Assembly: GCA_024195585.1 (NCBI GenBank)
Contig: SWBL01000002.1
Location: 124,001 to 188,000, forward strand
Length of the DNA: 64,000 nt
Direction of reading: 5' to 3'
From: Aureobasidium sp. EXF-3400
Taxonomy: Eukaryota > Ascomycota > Dothideomycetes > Dothideales > Saccotheciaceae
A program made the position numbers and the translations under genes. Shown here in pieces: positions 1 through 11,900 of the stretch. Every line of letters starts with the position of its first letter. The first letter of the stretch is position 1. The notes below the pieces were generated by a model, which saw nothing but the letters and a program-made list of their open reading frames with translations, was not told the DNA's origin and searched no databases.

Positions 1-1961
1 CCAGCGGTTTTTTCGTCGCCACAGCATCACACAAGCTTCGTTCCTCGCGATCAGTGCGGCCATCTCGATTTTAATGAAGCCATATGGATAGCGGCTTGGT
101 CAGTCTAGGAGCTTGTCTGGTAGTGGGAGTGGAGCTGAGTGGGCGGTGTTCTCATATTTGGTGATGGGTACTTTCTGGAGGTACCTCCTCCAATTCACCA
201 TGAGAGACTCGAGCTGTGATATGAAAGATGAAACATTCGAGAATCAAAGAACCAGAGCACGAGTTTGACAGGCATTCGCAAGCTTTATACTCTCTGTAGT
301 ACACAGAAGCGTCAATCCGGCAGGTTGCCGAACGTGCTTGACCGGCGCGTAACATCAGCAGTCGGGAGCCCGAATGCTGTACGAGCGAGTTGACATGTAG
401 ATAAATTCTCCGACGCAGGTCCATGAATCATTTAGTAATGACTAGCAAGCATCTAGTCATTGAGAAGAACAGTCAAAATGAAAGTCTTTCAAAGTGGTAT
501 CGACTTGCCATGGGATTTGTGGAGATCTGATTCGCGACTCAACAGGATGCGCGAGCGAGGTTACCTAGTCCTGCAAGATGAGTTTTCGAGATATCTCTGC
601 AATGGCTCCGTGACTACACGCAGCACTTGGCGAGAATACTTCCCTCACGAGATGCATGCCTGAAACACTTGTCTGAATGATAATGGTCCTCAACCGTATA
701 TTGAAGGATGGTAAACAACAAGGCAGGGCATGATCCTTGCCTTGAACAAGGTTCGCGTAAGCAGCAGTAGCATGCAAGGGATGTTCTTGCCCGGCTGAGC
801 AGCGCGTGCTGCATGCATGTACAGCACGAATCGTGGAAACTTTGACGTGTAAGCAGAGCGTCGTCATGGATTAGAGTGTCAACATAGTCAGTGGTCGGTG
901 GAGTCATGTTGAACAACTACCGCGGGTTCTTGGTCAATGTGAATTAACACTAGCTAAGAACTGTCGCTCGTAGAGGCGCAAAGGAAGTAGAGACAAGCTC
1001 CACCAGATCATCAAGAAGAAGCTCGGAGGGCTGAAGCTGTGGGCCTGTGGCTTGAGAGACGACAGCCCCCGCCAAGCTTTCGAGTGCACGGCAAGTATGA
1101 CGCTTATACCAGCAACGACCCGTCTTTTCGTCCCAGCCCTCGGGTCAAGGTCTATCCTTGCACAACCACGCCCATCCTGGTCACTTCGGAGATTTAATAC
1201 TGTACGACTTGCATATATGCAGCAGTGGGAATGGAGCCTGAAGGGACCAAGGCGGTGTTGAGACTCATGAAGCCTTGATCGATTGCCTCAACCATGCGCA
1301 GATACTATGGAGCAATGAAGACATGCCGGGCATCAGTCGATATCTGACCAACAGTTACATGTCTCCGGAGTACCTACCACGCACACGTTGTACCGGCGAG
1401 GCTGCCTTGAGTCCCGAATCTCGCATGGAACTATCCAGATCACAAAGCTAAACCCAAACATGCATGAACAGCTAAGAGATTCTCGCATGCATGACAAGTG
1501 GAGGTGTGCCATAGAAACGGTATCGATTTGCGCCAATACCGCTTTCCTCAACACTCTCCCTCGCTCGCTCATGGCCCTTATGCAAGCAGACCCGCCACTT
1601 ACTCCAGACCCGCCCTGACAGGATCGGCTCGAAAGTCATTTGCCAACTTTTAGCTCCTTGTTATGGCTCCTGTTGCTGGGTGAAGCTACTGTGGAAGGAG
1701 CGGATCCTTAGCGAGTGTGTGTTACTGGCACCCGAGTACCCATAGATGTTGGTAAGTGGTCGCCTCTTCCTTGGGGCTGGGTATACATATATAATTGGGA
1801 CGGGCTCCCTGCCTCTTCTTCAAGAGTGACTCAAGTGCAACCTTCCAATCTCTCGTTCTCTTACCTGTCTTTCGTTTCAAGAATCTGCATACACCCGATA
1901 TTAGTCCCACTACCCTCTCACACACCTACTCGCTTGACTACCCTTTCCATCCACGCTTGAT
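1..1961. other. Left-edge intergenic region, no supported gene
   Basis: Only short overlapping open frames occur on both strands, with no recognisable domain, no convincing exon chain and no RNA gene that I could see. The last 250 bases look like the promoter and 5' leader of the laccase: a TATA-like run near 1782 followed by a pyrimidine-rich stretch up to the start codon. Confidence 0.6.
1782..1794 (+). promoter_or_regulatory. TATA-like element of the laccase gene
   Basis: An alternating TA run (tatacatatataa) lies about 170 bases before the laccase ATG and is followed by a CT-rich leader, a common arrangement for highly expressed fungal genes. The site is seen directly; its use as a TATA box is inferred. 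Confidence 0.4.
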
Positions 1962-4099
1962 ATGAGGGCCGTAACTAAACTTTCGGCTGCGGCACTTTGG
2001 GGTTCCGCCGTCGCTTCTGCGTGGGTACCGCAGTTTGGCTGGAACTCCAAGCCTCGAGGAGCTCCAGCAACTTCGGGATACCCAGGGCCTTATGGGCCTA
2101 ACCATTGGAACGCTTCCCAAACCCAGGGCTCGCCATGGCCGACTGCCACCTCTCATCCTTGGTCTCCTAGCGGTGCACTCCCTCAAAATGAGACCAATGG
2201 TTCGTTGTCCGTATTTCAACTTGAAAATCTCTAAACTAACCGCATGGCTCAGGTCTCAGCACATGGGGCACACTCGACCACCCAGGCTTTGCAGCATGGT
2301 CGGATGGACCTCTGCCTCAAGGCTGCCCTTGGGGTCTGAGACAACAGAACGACACAAATCCCTACAATGAGAAGAATGTCCCCAACACTGGCATGACTCG
2401 TTACTACGAATGGGAGGTTTCCAATAGGACCATGGCTCCTGACGGCGTTGAACTTCCGCTCCTCGTAGTCAATGGACAGTTCCCTGGACCTCTCATTGAG
2501 GCAAACTGGGTAAGGATTCATCATCTCCAACGATGGGGTATTCAATATCTAACTTTCTTAGGGTGACTGGATCGAGGTCAAGATTACCAACAATCTCAAT
2601 GAAGGTACTGCCATGCATTGGCACGGTTTCCTCCAGAAGGGTACTCCATGGTATGATGGAACTCCTGGTTTGAGTCAATGTCCTATCGCTCCTGGTAAAA
2701 GCTTCACCTACCGCTTCCGTGCCGAACTCTATGGCACCAGTTGGTGGCACTCTCACTGGTCAGCTCAATACCTCAACGGCCTGGCAGGTCCTATCATCAT
2801 TCACGGACCTGTCGCTGATCAATACGATGTTGATCTCGGTCCCGTCATGTTGACTGATTGGTTCCACGCCGATTACTACTCTTTAGTTCAACAGGTGTTC
2901 TTTGCTTCGGAAGTCGGTCCCATCTTCCCACCAAACTCCAACAACATGTTGATCAACGGAAAGAACAACTACGACTGCAAGAACACCAACCTTACATGTA
3001 CTCCTAACGCAGGTGTCTCCCAGTTCCGCTTCCAAAGTGGAAAGAAGCATCTTTTGCGTCTGGTAAACCATGCCGCTGAAGCAGTTATTTTCTTCTCGAT
3101 CGATGGTTACAAGCTCAAGGTTGTTGCCAACGATTTCGTCCCTATCGAGCCTTACTACACTGATCTGGTCACTCTTGGTGTGGGTCAACGTTCCGATATC
3201 ATCGTAGAAGCCACTGGCAACAGTACTGATGCAGTCTGGATGCGCATGACCGAAGGACCTTCTGGACTCGGACCTCCTCGCGGCCAGACTGGCTGCAGTT
3301 TGAACGACGGTCACGGTGTTGAGGCTCTCGCAGCGATTTACTACGAAGACGCTGATACCAGCAAGCCTCCCACCACATCCAACACAATTGATGTTTCTCG
3401 CATCTACTTCCCTCTCAACTGCAACAACCAGCCTTTGAACCTCACAGTTCCCAAGTATCCTATCCCAGTCCAGGATCCCGATGTCACCCTTAACTTCACC
3501 ATGTCCGCTGCTTACAACTCAACCGGAGCCTTCAAGTGGTACATGAACAACGAAACTTATGTCGCCAACTACAATGATCCTACTCTGTTGGAGGCGGGAC
3601 TTGGCAACCTCAACTTCCCGGAAGAATCTCGTGTCTTCGATTTGGGAACTAACAAGACCGTCCGTATCATCATGCAGAGTGTCGGCTTCCCTGCTTCTCG
3701 TAAGTTTCTTCCTCTGCAAAAACCAGGTTACCATGCTGATTGACATCCACAGACCCCATGCACATTCACGGATTCAACATGCAGGTCCTCAGCGAGGGTA
3801 TTGGAACTTGGGATGGCGTCTCCATCACGAACCCCTCAAACCCTCAGCGCCGCGACACCCAACTCGTTCAGCCCAACGGCTACCTCGTCATCCAGATCGA
3901 GCTTGACAACTGGGGTGTCTGGCCCTTCCACTGTCACATTGCTTGGCACATCAGCGAGGGTATGAACATCAACTTGATGGTCAACACGCCGTATGTCACC
4001 AACGAGATGGAGATCCCATATGTCATGGCTCAAACTTGCCGTGACTGGGCTGCATTCACCAACACTACTGTTGTGAACCAGATCGATTCTGGTCTGTAA
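1962..4099 (+). CDS. Secreted multicopper oxidase, asco-laccase type
   Basis: Four exons: 1962-2199, 2253-2509, 2562-3699 and 3753-4099, giving 659 residues. Laccases oxidise phenols with one electron and reduce O2 to water. An N-terminal signal-like segment (about 1-20) precedes a Pro/Gly/Trp-rich stretch to about residue 115. Three cupredoxin domains follow, with all four copper motifs: HWH at 184-186, HSH at 228-230, HPMHIHG at 545-551 (completed across the last intron) and HCHIAWH at 604-610. The residue ten after the type-1 copper cysteine (C605) is Met615, where ascomycete laccases usually have Leu. The protein ends in DSGL, the C-terminal plug tetrapeptide of asco-laccases, here encoded directly before the stop rather than exposed by cleavage of a tail. 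Role could be lignin/phenol oxidation or pigment formation. Family assignment is secure; substrate is unknown. Confidence 0.93.
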
Positions 4100-4920
4100 G
4101 CTCGCTTCGTTCTTGGACTTTTTTGGCCTTTGTCTTTTTTTTAATCCTATATATTCTTCTCTCACTGTGGCTACGGCTATGGTTGAACCTTTATGTGTAA
4201 TGTCAATATCTTTATTATCTAAAAAACTTTCACATGCTTTGCACTCCAAGTCTACTGTCATCAACTCGATTGTTCTCTTTAGAAGACAGCATGAATCTTT
4301 GGCAGGCAGAATCACAAAAGTCCCAAAAGAGCAAAAGATGATGCGTATGCACGAGCCAGCCTCGGTACGAGACTCCACATTTGACCGCAAAAAACCCCAC
4401 ACCTCTCCAACCTCCGATCTTTCATCTTCCTTCCTTGCCCTAAATATCATAGAATTCTTGGAGAGAACTCCTGAAAGCCTGAAGATGTGTCGGGAGACCA
4501 GAATTTCGTTGAATCTTCTTGGGCGAACAGATCGGCCTCGCGGATGATGCCATTGAGGCAGTAGCACACCGCGCTCCGCATATACTCGCGTGCTCGGTAG
4601 ATTGATCCCATGTCTATACCATGTCGATCCGCCATTTCCCCTCATTTCCTTGCTTGCATGCCCGCCACTTTTACGCAACCACCGTGCACCTATTTTTCCG
4701 CCTCTTCGTTCTTGCGGATTCGCAATGGATAAAGTGTCATTCTTCCGTGCTAAGACCCTATTCACACGAGGAAATGCTATATCCAGTTAGACAGACATAT
4801 TACTTGCGGTGGCATGGCTTGGCTTATGGTGCAGACAGCACAGGATAAATATCTTCCATGCCCTGACATTCAGAAATTCTGCTATGCGTCTGTTGTCAGG
4901 CATTTCGACCGACACACATC
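4100..4920. other. Intergenic: laccase 3' flank and GH35 promoter
   Basis: No gene supported. T-rich sequence follows the laccase stop. An ataaata element near 4845, about 70 bases before the next ATG, may serve as TATA box for the beta-galactosidase gene. A long minus-strand open frame crosses this stretch but has no ATG start and overlaps laccase coding sequence, so it was rejected. Confidence 0.5.
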
Positions 4921-7900
4921 ATGAAAGGACTTTTCAAGAGCTTAACGCTCTCCTTACCATTGGGTCTTGCTGCCCTCTCCAGCGCGCAGGAGACACAATG
5001 GCCACTAAGAAGTAACGGTCTGACTGACTTGGTCGAATGGGATCACTACAGTTTCAAAGTCAACGGAGAACGTCTATTCATCTGGTCTGGAGAGGTAAGT
5101 CTGACTGCCGACTAGAATGAACAAATTCAGTCTGACTGTTCAATAGATGCACTACTGGAGAATCCCAGTCCCTGAGCTCTGGGTTGATGTCTTACACAAG
5201 GTCAAGGCTGCTGGGTGAGTCGACTGTCAGACACCAAATCTGCATGATCTAATACAAATACAGTTTCAACGCAGTCTCCTTCTACTCGCACTGGTAAGTT
5301 GGAGACACATGACAGTCAACGTAGATGCGGCAACTCATCATACATAGGGGTTTCCACGCTCCACGCGATGGCGTTGTTGACTTCGAATCTGGTGCCCATA
5401 ACATCAGCAGTCTATTCGAGACCTGCAAACAGCTCGGCCTCTATATCTTCTATCGCCCCGGACCCTACATTAATGCGGAAAGCACTGGCGGTGGTTTCCC
5501 TGGATGGGTAACAACTGGCGCGTATGGTTCTCTCCGCAACAATGACACTAGATACACCGAGGCCTGGAAGCCTTACATCGAGACTGTCAACGGAATCATT
5601 GCCGAGCATTCCATCGTCAATGGCGGCAACGTTATCTTCTACCAGGTCGAAAACGAATACGGCTACCAGTGGACAAACACTGCGCGTAGAACTCCCAACG
5701 AAACTGCAATTCACTACATGGAGCTTCTCGAGACTGTCGCCAATGATACTGGTATCAACATGCCTACTGTGCACAACAACCCTAACTTGGGAAGCAAGTC
5801 CTGGTCCATGGACTACGATATCAACAAAGTAGGCGGTGACACAAATGTTTACGCAGTTGACAATTATCCTTCTTGCTGGAGTTGCAATCTTCAAGAATGT
5901 GCTTCCACCAACTCTCCCGCTCCCGACTTTACTGTTCTTGACTATCACACCCACTTCCAGGAGACAGCGCCTGGAGATCCTTCCTTCTTCGCCGAATTCC
6001 AGGGCGGTTCTTACAATCCTTGGGATGGCCCTGCTGGTGGCTGTAGAAACAACACTGGACCCGACTGGGTGAATGTGTTCTACAGAAACAATGTTGCTCA
6101 GAAAGTCACTGCTCACAATATGTATATGCTGTACGGTGGAACCAACTGGGGTGCTCTAGCATTCCCCTTAGTCGGTACCAGCTACGACTATTCCGCACCA
6201 ATCCAAGAGGATCGTCTTATAGGTGATAAGTACTCTGAGGCAAAGCTTCTCGGCTACTTCATCAGATCTGCTAAGGACCTTCCTCTTGTCGAGAGAGGCA
6301 CCAACGGTACCAACCTTACCACAAACTCCAATGTCTTCACGCAGGTGCTTTACAACGTGGAGAACAATGCCCAGTTTTATGTCGTCAGACATGCAAACAC
6401 GACACTCCAGACATCTCTTTCTTTCAAGCAGAATATGACAACCTCTCTCGGAAATTTCCAAGTCCCTCAGCATGCTGCTGATATCCGCATCAACGGAAGA
6501 GAGTCCAAGATTCTTGTTTCAGACTACAATGCTGGTGATCAGAAGATCATCTACTCTACTGCTGAGGTTCTGGCCGTCTCCATTCAAAATGGTAAGCCTA
6601 TCATTGTCTTCTGGGTTCCTACTGGCGAGAGTGGCGAGTTCTACCTCACGGGCGCTCAACACGGAAGTGTCAAGCAATGCGACGGCTGTTCCAGCGTTGG
6701 CTTTTACCAAACCAAAGACGGTGTCATTACCAGCTTCGCACAAGGTTCGGGAATGAGTGTCTTCCAGTACGGCGATGGCGTGACTGCGATTGTCGTCGAT
6801 AGATCGCAGGCTTATAAGCTCTGGCACACTACCTTGACCAACGATCCTCATGTGCCTCTGGATAAGACCGCTCTGGTTACTGGACCATACCTTGTCCGCA
6901 CTGCTGTTATTGAAGGTGAGACTCTTGCTCTGGTTGGCGACTACAACGGAACAACTCCCCTTGAAGTCTTTGCTGCAGGTGTCAAGAAGGTCACTTTCAA
7001 CGGCGAGTGCGTTTCTGTCAAAGATTCTGCATATGGCAGTCTGAAAGGAAAGCTTGGTCAGGATAAGGTCACTGTACAATCATTGACTGCTTCGCTTCCT
7101 AAGCTATCTCAATGGAAGGTTGCAGATGGTCTTCCCGAGCGTGAAGCTGACTACGACGACTCGAAATGGGTGAATGCAAACCACACTACCACTCCTCACT
7201 GGAACAAGCCTGCTACTGATCACATCCTCTATGCTGATGAGTACGGCTTCCATGGTGGTAACATTCTCTGGCGCGGACGCTTCAACGGGACACGCAGTGG
7301 CATTTTCTTGAATGTTATTGGCGGTACTGGTAGCGGTTGGTCTGCTTGGCTGAACGGCAAGTTCGTCGGTTCGACTTTTGGTGATATCAAGCTGTCGCAA
7401 ACCAATCAGACACTCAAGTTTGGTGATGCTGCAAAGAGTGGAGAGAACGTTTTGTTTATCATTCAAGATCACATGGGCAAAGACCAGACCACTGGTGCTA
7501 TCAACCCTCGTGGTATCTTGAACGCTACCCTTGCCGATGGTGCTAAATTCACTTCCTGGAAAATAGCAGGCAAGGCTGGTGGAGGCGCCAATATCGACCC
7601 AGTCCGTGGACCTTACAATGAAGGAGGTCTTCATGCTGAGCGTCTCGGTTGGCACTTGCCCGGCTTTGATGACAGCAAGTGGGCTTCCGGCTCGCCTTCT
7701 ACCGGTCTCAATACCGCAGGCGCCAAGTTCTACCGTACTGTTCTTCCTCTGGATCTACCTGAGGGTCATGATGTCTCACTCGCTTTCAACCTTCAAGCAT
7801 CAAAGAGCTCGAAGCTTAGAGCTCAACTCTACGTCAATGGTTATCAGTTTGGAAAATATGTGCCATACATTGGTAACCAGGTGGAATTCCCAGTCTTCCC

Positions 7901-8084
7901 CGGAATCTTGGATTATCACGGTAACAACACTATTGGTCTTTCGATTTGGTCTCAGGACAATGTTGAAGCGAGTGTGTCTGTTGGAGTCAGTGTTCTGGGT
8001 GTGCACTCCTCGGGCTTCGATGTTGGCTTCAATTCGAGCTATCTCAGGCCTGGGTGGACGAAGGAGAGGCTGCAATATTACTAG
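4921..8084 (+). CDS. lacA: Secreted beta-galactosidase, GH35
   Basis: Four exons: 4921-5094, 5147-5214, 5264-5293 (only 30 nt) and 5348-8084, giving 1002 residues, the usual size of fungal LacA enzymes (about 1000). It hydrolyses terminal beta-D-galactose from lactose and from galactan, xyloglucan or xylan side chains outside the cell. A signal peptide of about 22 residues ends near SSAQE. The catalytic (beta/alpha)8 barrel contains IFYRPGPYINAE, the acid/base motif VENEYG (Glu194) and the nucleophile motif FFAEFQGG (Glu307). The long C-terminal half has the jelly-roll domains typical of fungal GH35 and many N-glycosylation sequons. Splice phases join cleanly to restore the SHWGFHAPRDG segment across the third intron. 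It follows the laccase on the same strand. Confidence in family is very high; the natural galactoside is inferred. Confidence 0.95.
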
Positions 8085-8966
8085 GTTGACGTACGCACGG
8101 TGTCGTTTTTTCTCTGCGTTTGATTGAGGCTCCGTACCACACAAAAACCACAGACCTCTTTACTTTTTCTGCGACCACACGAAGATCATGCTCATTCAAA
8201 AGCCAGTCGTTGGCATGAATATATTAGGTGATGGGTTTGAATTTGATCTATTCAGTTTACGTTTCTAAGCTCTTCATAATGAGAAGTATTGCGAAAACAT
8301 TAGGCATCTAGAGTTGATGGTCGGCAGTCGACTATTGAACGCAGAGTTAAAACTACGCCCTCCGTACGGTACGTGGAATCGATGGATTTGGTTATGAATC
8401 GAAATCCAGATGAACATGGTATGCAGCATGGCTGTTGATTTTGATGTTGCCTTCCAGAGCTTGACCGATTGAAATGACGATTGGCACAAGCGGCAAGGAT
8501 GGCAACGACTCCCGCGTCGTTCATCCTTCGGGGCTGATCGGCAAGCCCAGCCACAATTTCGCGCCGAACCCTCGCTCCTTCCTTTGTGACAATCTTGTAA
8601 CCTTCCACATCCTACAATGAAGCTGAACGGATATCTAAGCCTGTCCCTGTCGACTTCGTCCGTCTCGTCGACTTTTTCAGACGATGTTGAACATGTCAGT
8701 GAGCTTTGAAAGATCGAGCTGGAGCGCTTCTGTCCCGCATATCGGAGTCTTGTTATGCATCATGCAGGATGTATCACAAGGCTATCCTCACCAGGCTTGC
8801 GCCCTTGGATCGAGCTGCAATTGACCGCCACATGTCAGCTTTGGCTTGCAGCAGTAATGGAGGTGCGGGCGAATATCTGCAACCCTAGCATTGATAAAGT
8901 CATGCTTCGCCCGCGATTCGCATCTGGCCTGCGACAACGCACGCGTCAATCCATGAGCTCAAAAAA
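8085..8966. other. Intergenic, with unresolved minus-strand open frames
   Basis: Separates the GH35 stop from the patatin-NACHT start. On the minus strand two overlapping frames stay open for about 300 bases (8274-8640). One of them (8300-8608) reads like protein after a plausible acceptor near 8609 (cattgtag in minus orientation). No start exon or known domain could be matched, so no gene is called. Confidence 0.4.
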
Positions 8967-11900
8967 ATGCCTGGCAGAAATCTCAACCTTCTCAGCCTTG
9001 ATGGCGGCGGCGTTCGTGGTCTCTCTTCGCTGTATATCCTTCAACGGATCATGGTATCCATTGATCCCGACAACCCACCTAAGCCTTGCGATTACTTTGA
9101 CATCATCGGCGGCACGAGTACTGGCGGGTGTGTATTTCCGGGAGAAGCTGAGCTGTACCTGACTGACGCGCACAAGCCTCATTGCCATCATGCTTGGTCG
9201 TCTCGAAATGAGCATTGATGAATGTATCAAAGCTTACACCGATCTATCCGAAGATGTGTTCCACAAAAAGAGACGAATACCCACAGGCATCAAAGGAGAC
9301 CTCAAGGAACGTTACGATAGTGGAGCTTTGGAACTCGCGGTCAAGAAGATTTTGAAGCAGCGCAATCTGGATGAAAATGCATTATTCAAAAGTCCTGGAG
9401 GAACAAAAGTGTTAGTGAACAGCCCGTTGTCTAGGGGCATCTCTAACTTGTGATTGCAGTTTTGTATGCTGTACTAGCGGCGAGACATCGGAAGCCACTC
9501 TACTTCGAACTTGGCACACGATACGGGGTGATCCAGACTTGTACAGAACCGTCCGTATATGGGAAGCTGCTCGTGCAACCTCGGCGGCATCAACCTTCTT
9601 CGACTCGATCAGTATAGGTGTCCCTGGCCAGCGCTTTCTGGACGAGGGTACTGGAGTAAACAATCCTGTCCGTCACATCTGGGGCGAAGCAGCAGACCTT
9701 CTGCCACGTAAAGAGACTCTGCTAGATAATCTGGGCTGCCTAGTTTCTATCGGAACAGGTCATCCTGGCTACAAGCCCTTTGAAGAGACGGTTCTGGGCA
9801 TTGGAAAAGCCCTGCTGGCCATCGCGACTGAGACGGAAACCACTGCCAATACGTTCCATCGCGAGCAATCTGTGCTTTTCGAGAACAGGACATGCTTTCG
9901 ATTCAACGTTCCTCGTGGACTGGGTGATATTGGTCTGGCAGAGACGGAACAACTTTCCGCCATCAAGTCTATGACGAGTAACTATTTGCAGACAGAGGCT
10001 GTGCAGGGTGATCTTCGATCATGTGTACAACAGCTGGGCGAGCGTCAAAGTGTGTCAGACTTCTCGTGGTTGAGTTCGTTCCTCCGCTCATGATTGTTTA
10101 TATAGTGCAGCAGCCATCAACCCGATCAGCCGACATGATCCTCCAGAAAGTGACGCAAGATGAGGATGAAGATTTCTATGCATTGAGTCAGGATTCGCAT
10201 TGGCAGCTGACGAACAGCGGTGAGTTTTGCCTCCATGTTATTGCAGAGTACATCCAGCTCACCAGTTAGAGGACAATCCTCGAGATCTACTCGAACGTAT
10301 TTCATCGTATCAGCCACAACGCGTACACTGCAAGATCAGCATGCAGAAAACCAGAGACACTACTCACTGGATTGTAGAGGATATCTTGTCATGGGTGCAT
10401 GACCCTTCACAGGATCACGACGTCTTCAGAAGATGCTTGTGGATATCCGGTATAGGTTAGTCATCTTAACCTGTTTCAGATCCGCGTTGACATGTTGATA
10501 GTGGGTTGCGGAAAGACACTCTTAGCGTAAGTTAGGTCCAGCTACACGAGGGGGGGATACTGATTGTTTCAGCAACACTGCGGTACAAACCTTACTGGAT
10601 CTTGAAGATCAAGGACCGGTCGCACACTTTTACTTTGATCCCGACCAACACGAAACGCTGACGACAGAAGCTCTCCTCCGAAGTTATGTGAAGCAGTTCC
10701 TCAGACATCTGCATGCAACACACTTAGAACCACCCCGACCGATAGTTAATGCCATAAAACGTATGTTTGGCTCACGTACCTACCAGCTCGGTCATACACA
10801 AATCGTGGAACAACTTCTCAAGCCGTTGATTCATGGGTTCAGAGGCTCGTGCCTCGTGGTGGATGGCCTCGACTTATGTTCACCGCAGGAATACAAAGTT
10901 GCTCTCGACTGCTTCTCGAGACTACTGCAAGAAACTCCAGTAAGGATTATCATTTGTGGACGTGATGAGTTGAGTGTGACAAGACGATTCCCAGGCTCGA
11001 TGCGTCTTGAGGTCACGCGTGCGAAGACCAAAGGTGATCTTGCGTTGTTCATCGAACAGTACATCAAAGAACGCAGTATGAAAGATGGGCCAATATCAAA
11101 CGATGGAAGCACTCTAGCTCGGATCAGGGATACACTGACCGATCAAGCCAAAGGAATGTACGTGTGCAATCCCGTCCTCGACTTCCTGATCTATGGGTTC
11201 CAGACATAACTTGACTTACCACCGGTCTAGGTTTCTGTGGGCACGGCTACAAATCGATGTCCTTTGGGATATATGTACCACTGATGATCAGATTGACCTC
11301 GTCCTATCTGACTTACCTAAGGATCTGGATGAGACGTATGAACGATGCTTACAACGAATCGAAGGAAACCAACAACAGTACTCCCTAAGAATTCTCCGAT
11401 ACGTCTGTGAGGCTACATCTCCCCTTACCATCGATGCACTAGGAGAGGCACTCGCGACAGATCTAGACACAGGAGAGCTAGACTATAGTCACATTCCACG
11501 ACACACCGCCATTCTGAGGTATGGCGCAAATTTGATCGTTTTCGATGAGGTGGAAAGATTCGTTCTTCCAGCTCATCATTCTGTCAGGAAATTCTTGCAA
11601 AGCTCTAGGGCTCCAATATCAGAGGCGAGGGTCAGCAACGCAATCTGGGAAGCGTCATACAGAGGTCGTGACGAGATGATGCAGAGTCAGCTTGCTAATC
11701 AACTGGATCAATCTAACGACGCACGTTCTGTACCTCCCGATTCAGGTTATGAGTCAAATCAGACTTGGCCTATGGTCGATAACCGTAAATGTCTAGACTC
11801 GCAGCCTCTTGATGAGGATGTCCAATCTGTCGGGACTGTGGAAACTGATATCCAGTCATCCACAGAATCATTAGCCCTCTCAAATGTCAGAGAGGCCGCT

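Noticed and set aside
3836..4765. Minus-strand open frame of 309 codons across the laccase 3' exon and spacer
   Set aside because: No ATG start, no domain, and its 3' third is antisense to conserved laccase copper motifs.
5412..6116. Minus-strand 234-codon frame inside GH35
   Set aside because: Antisense shadow of the catalytic domain of beta-galactosidase.
9539..10093. Patatin domain as a separate short gene ending at 10093
   Set aside because: Splicing a 56-nt intron at 10050-10105 removes the stop and continues in frame into a NACHT domain, a known fungal architecture; kept as the alternative to test.
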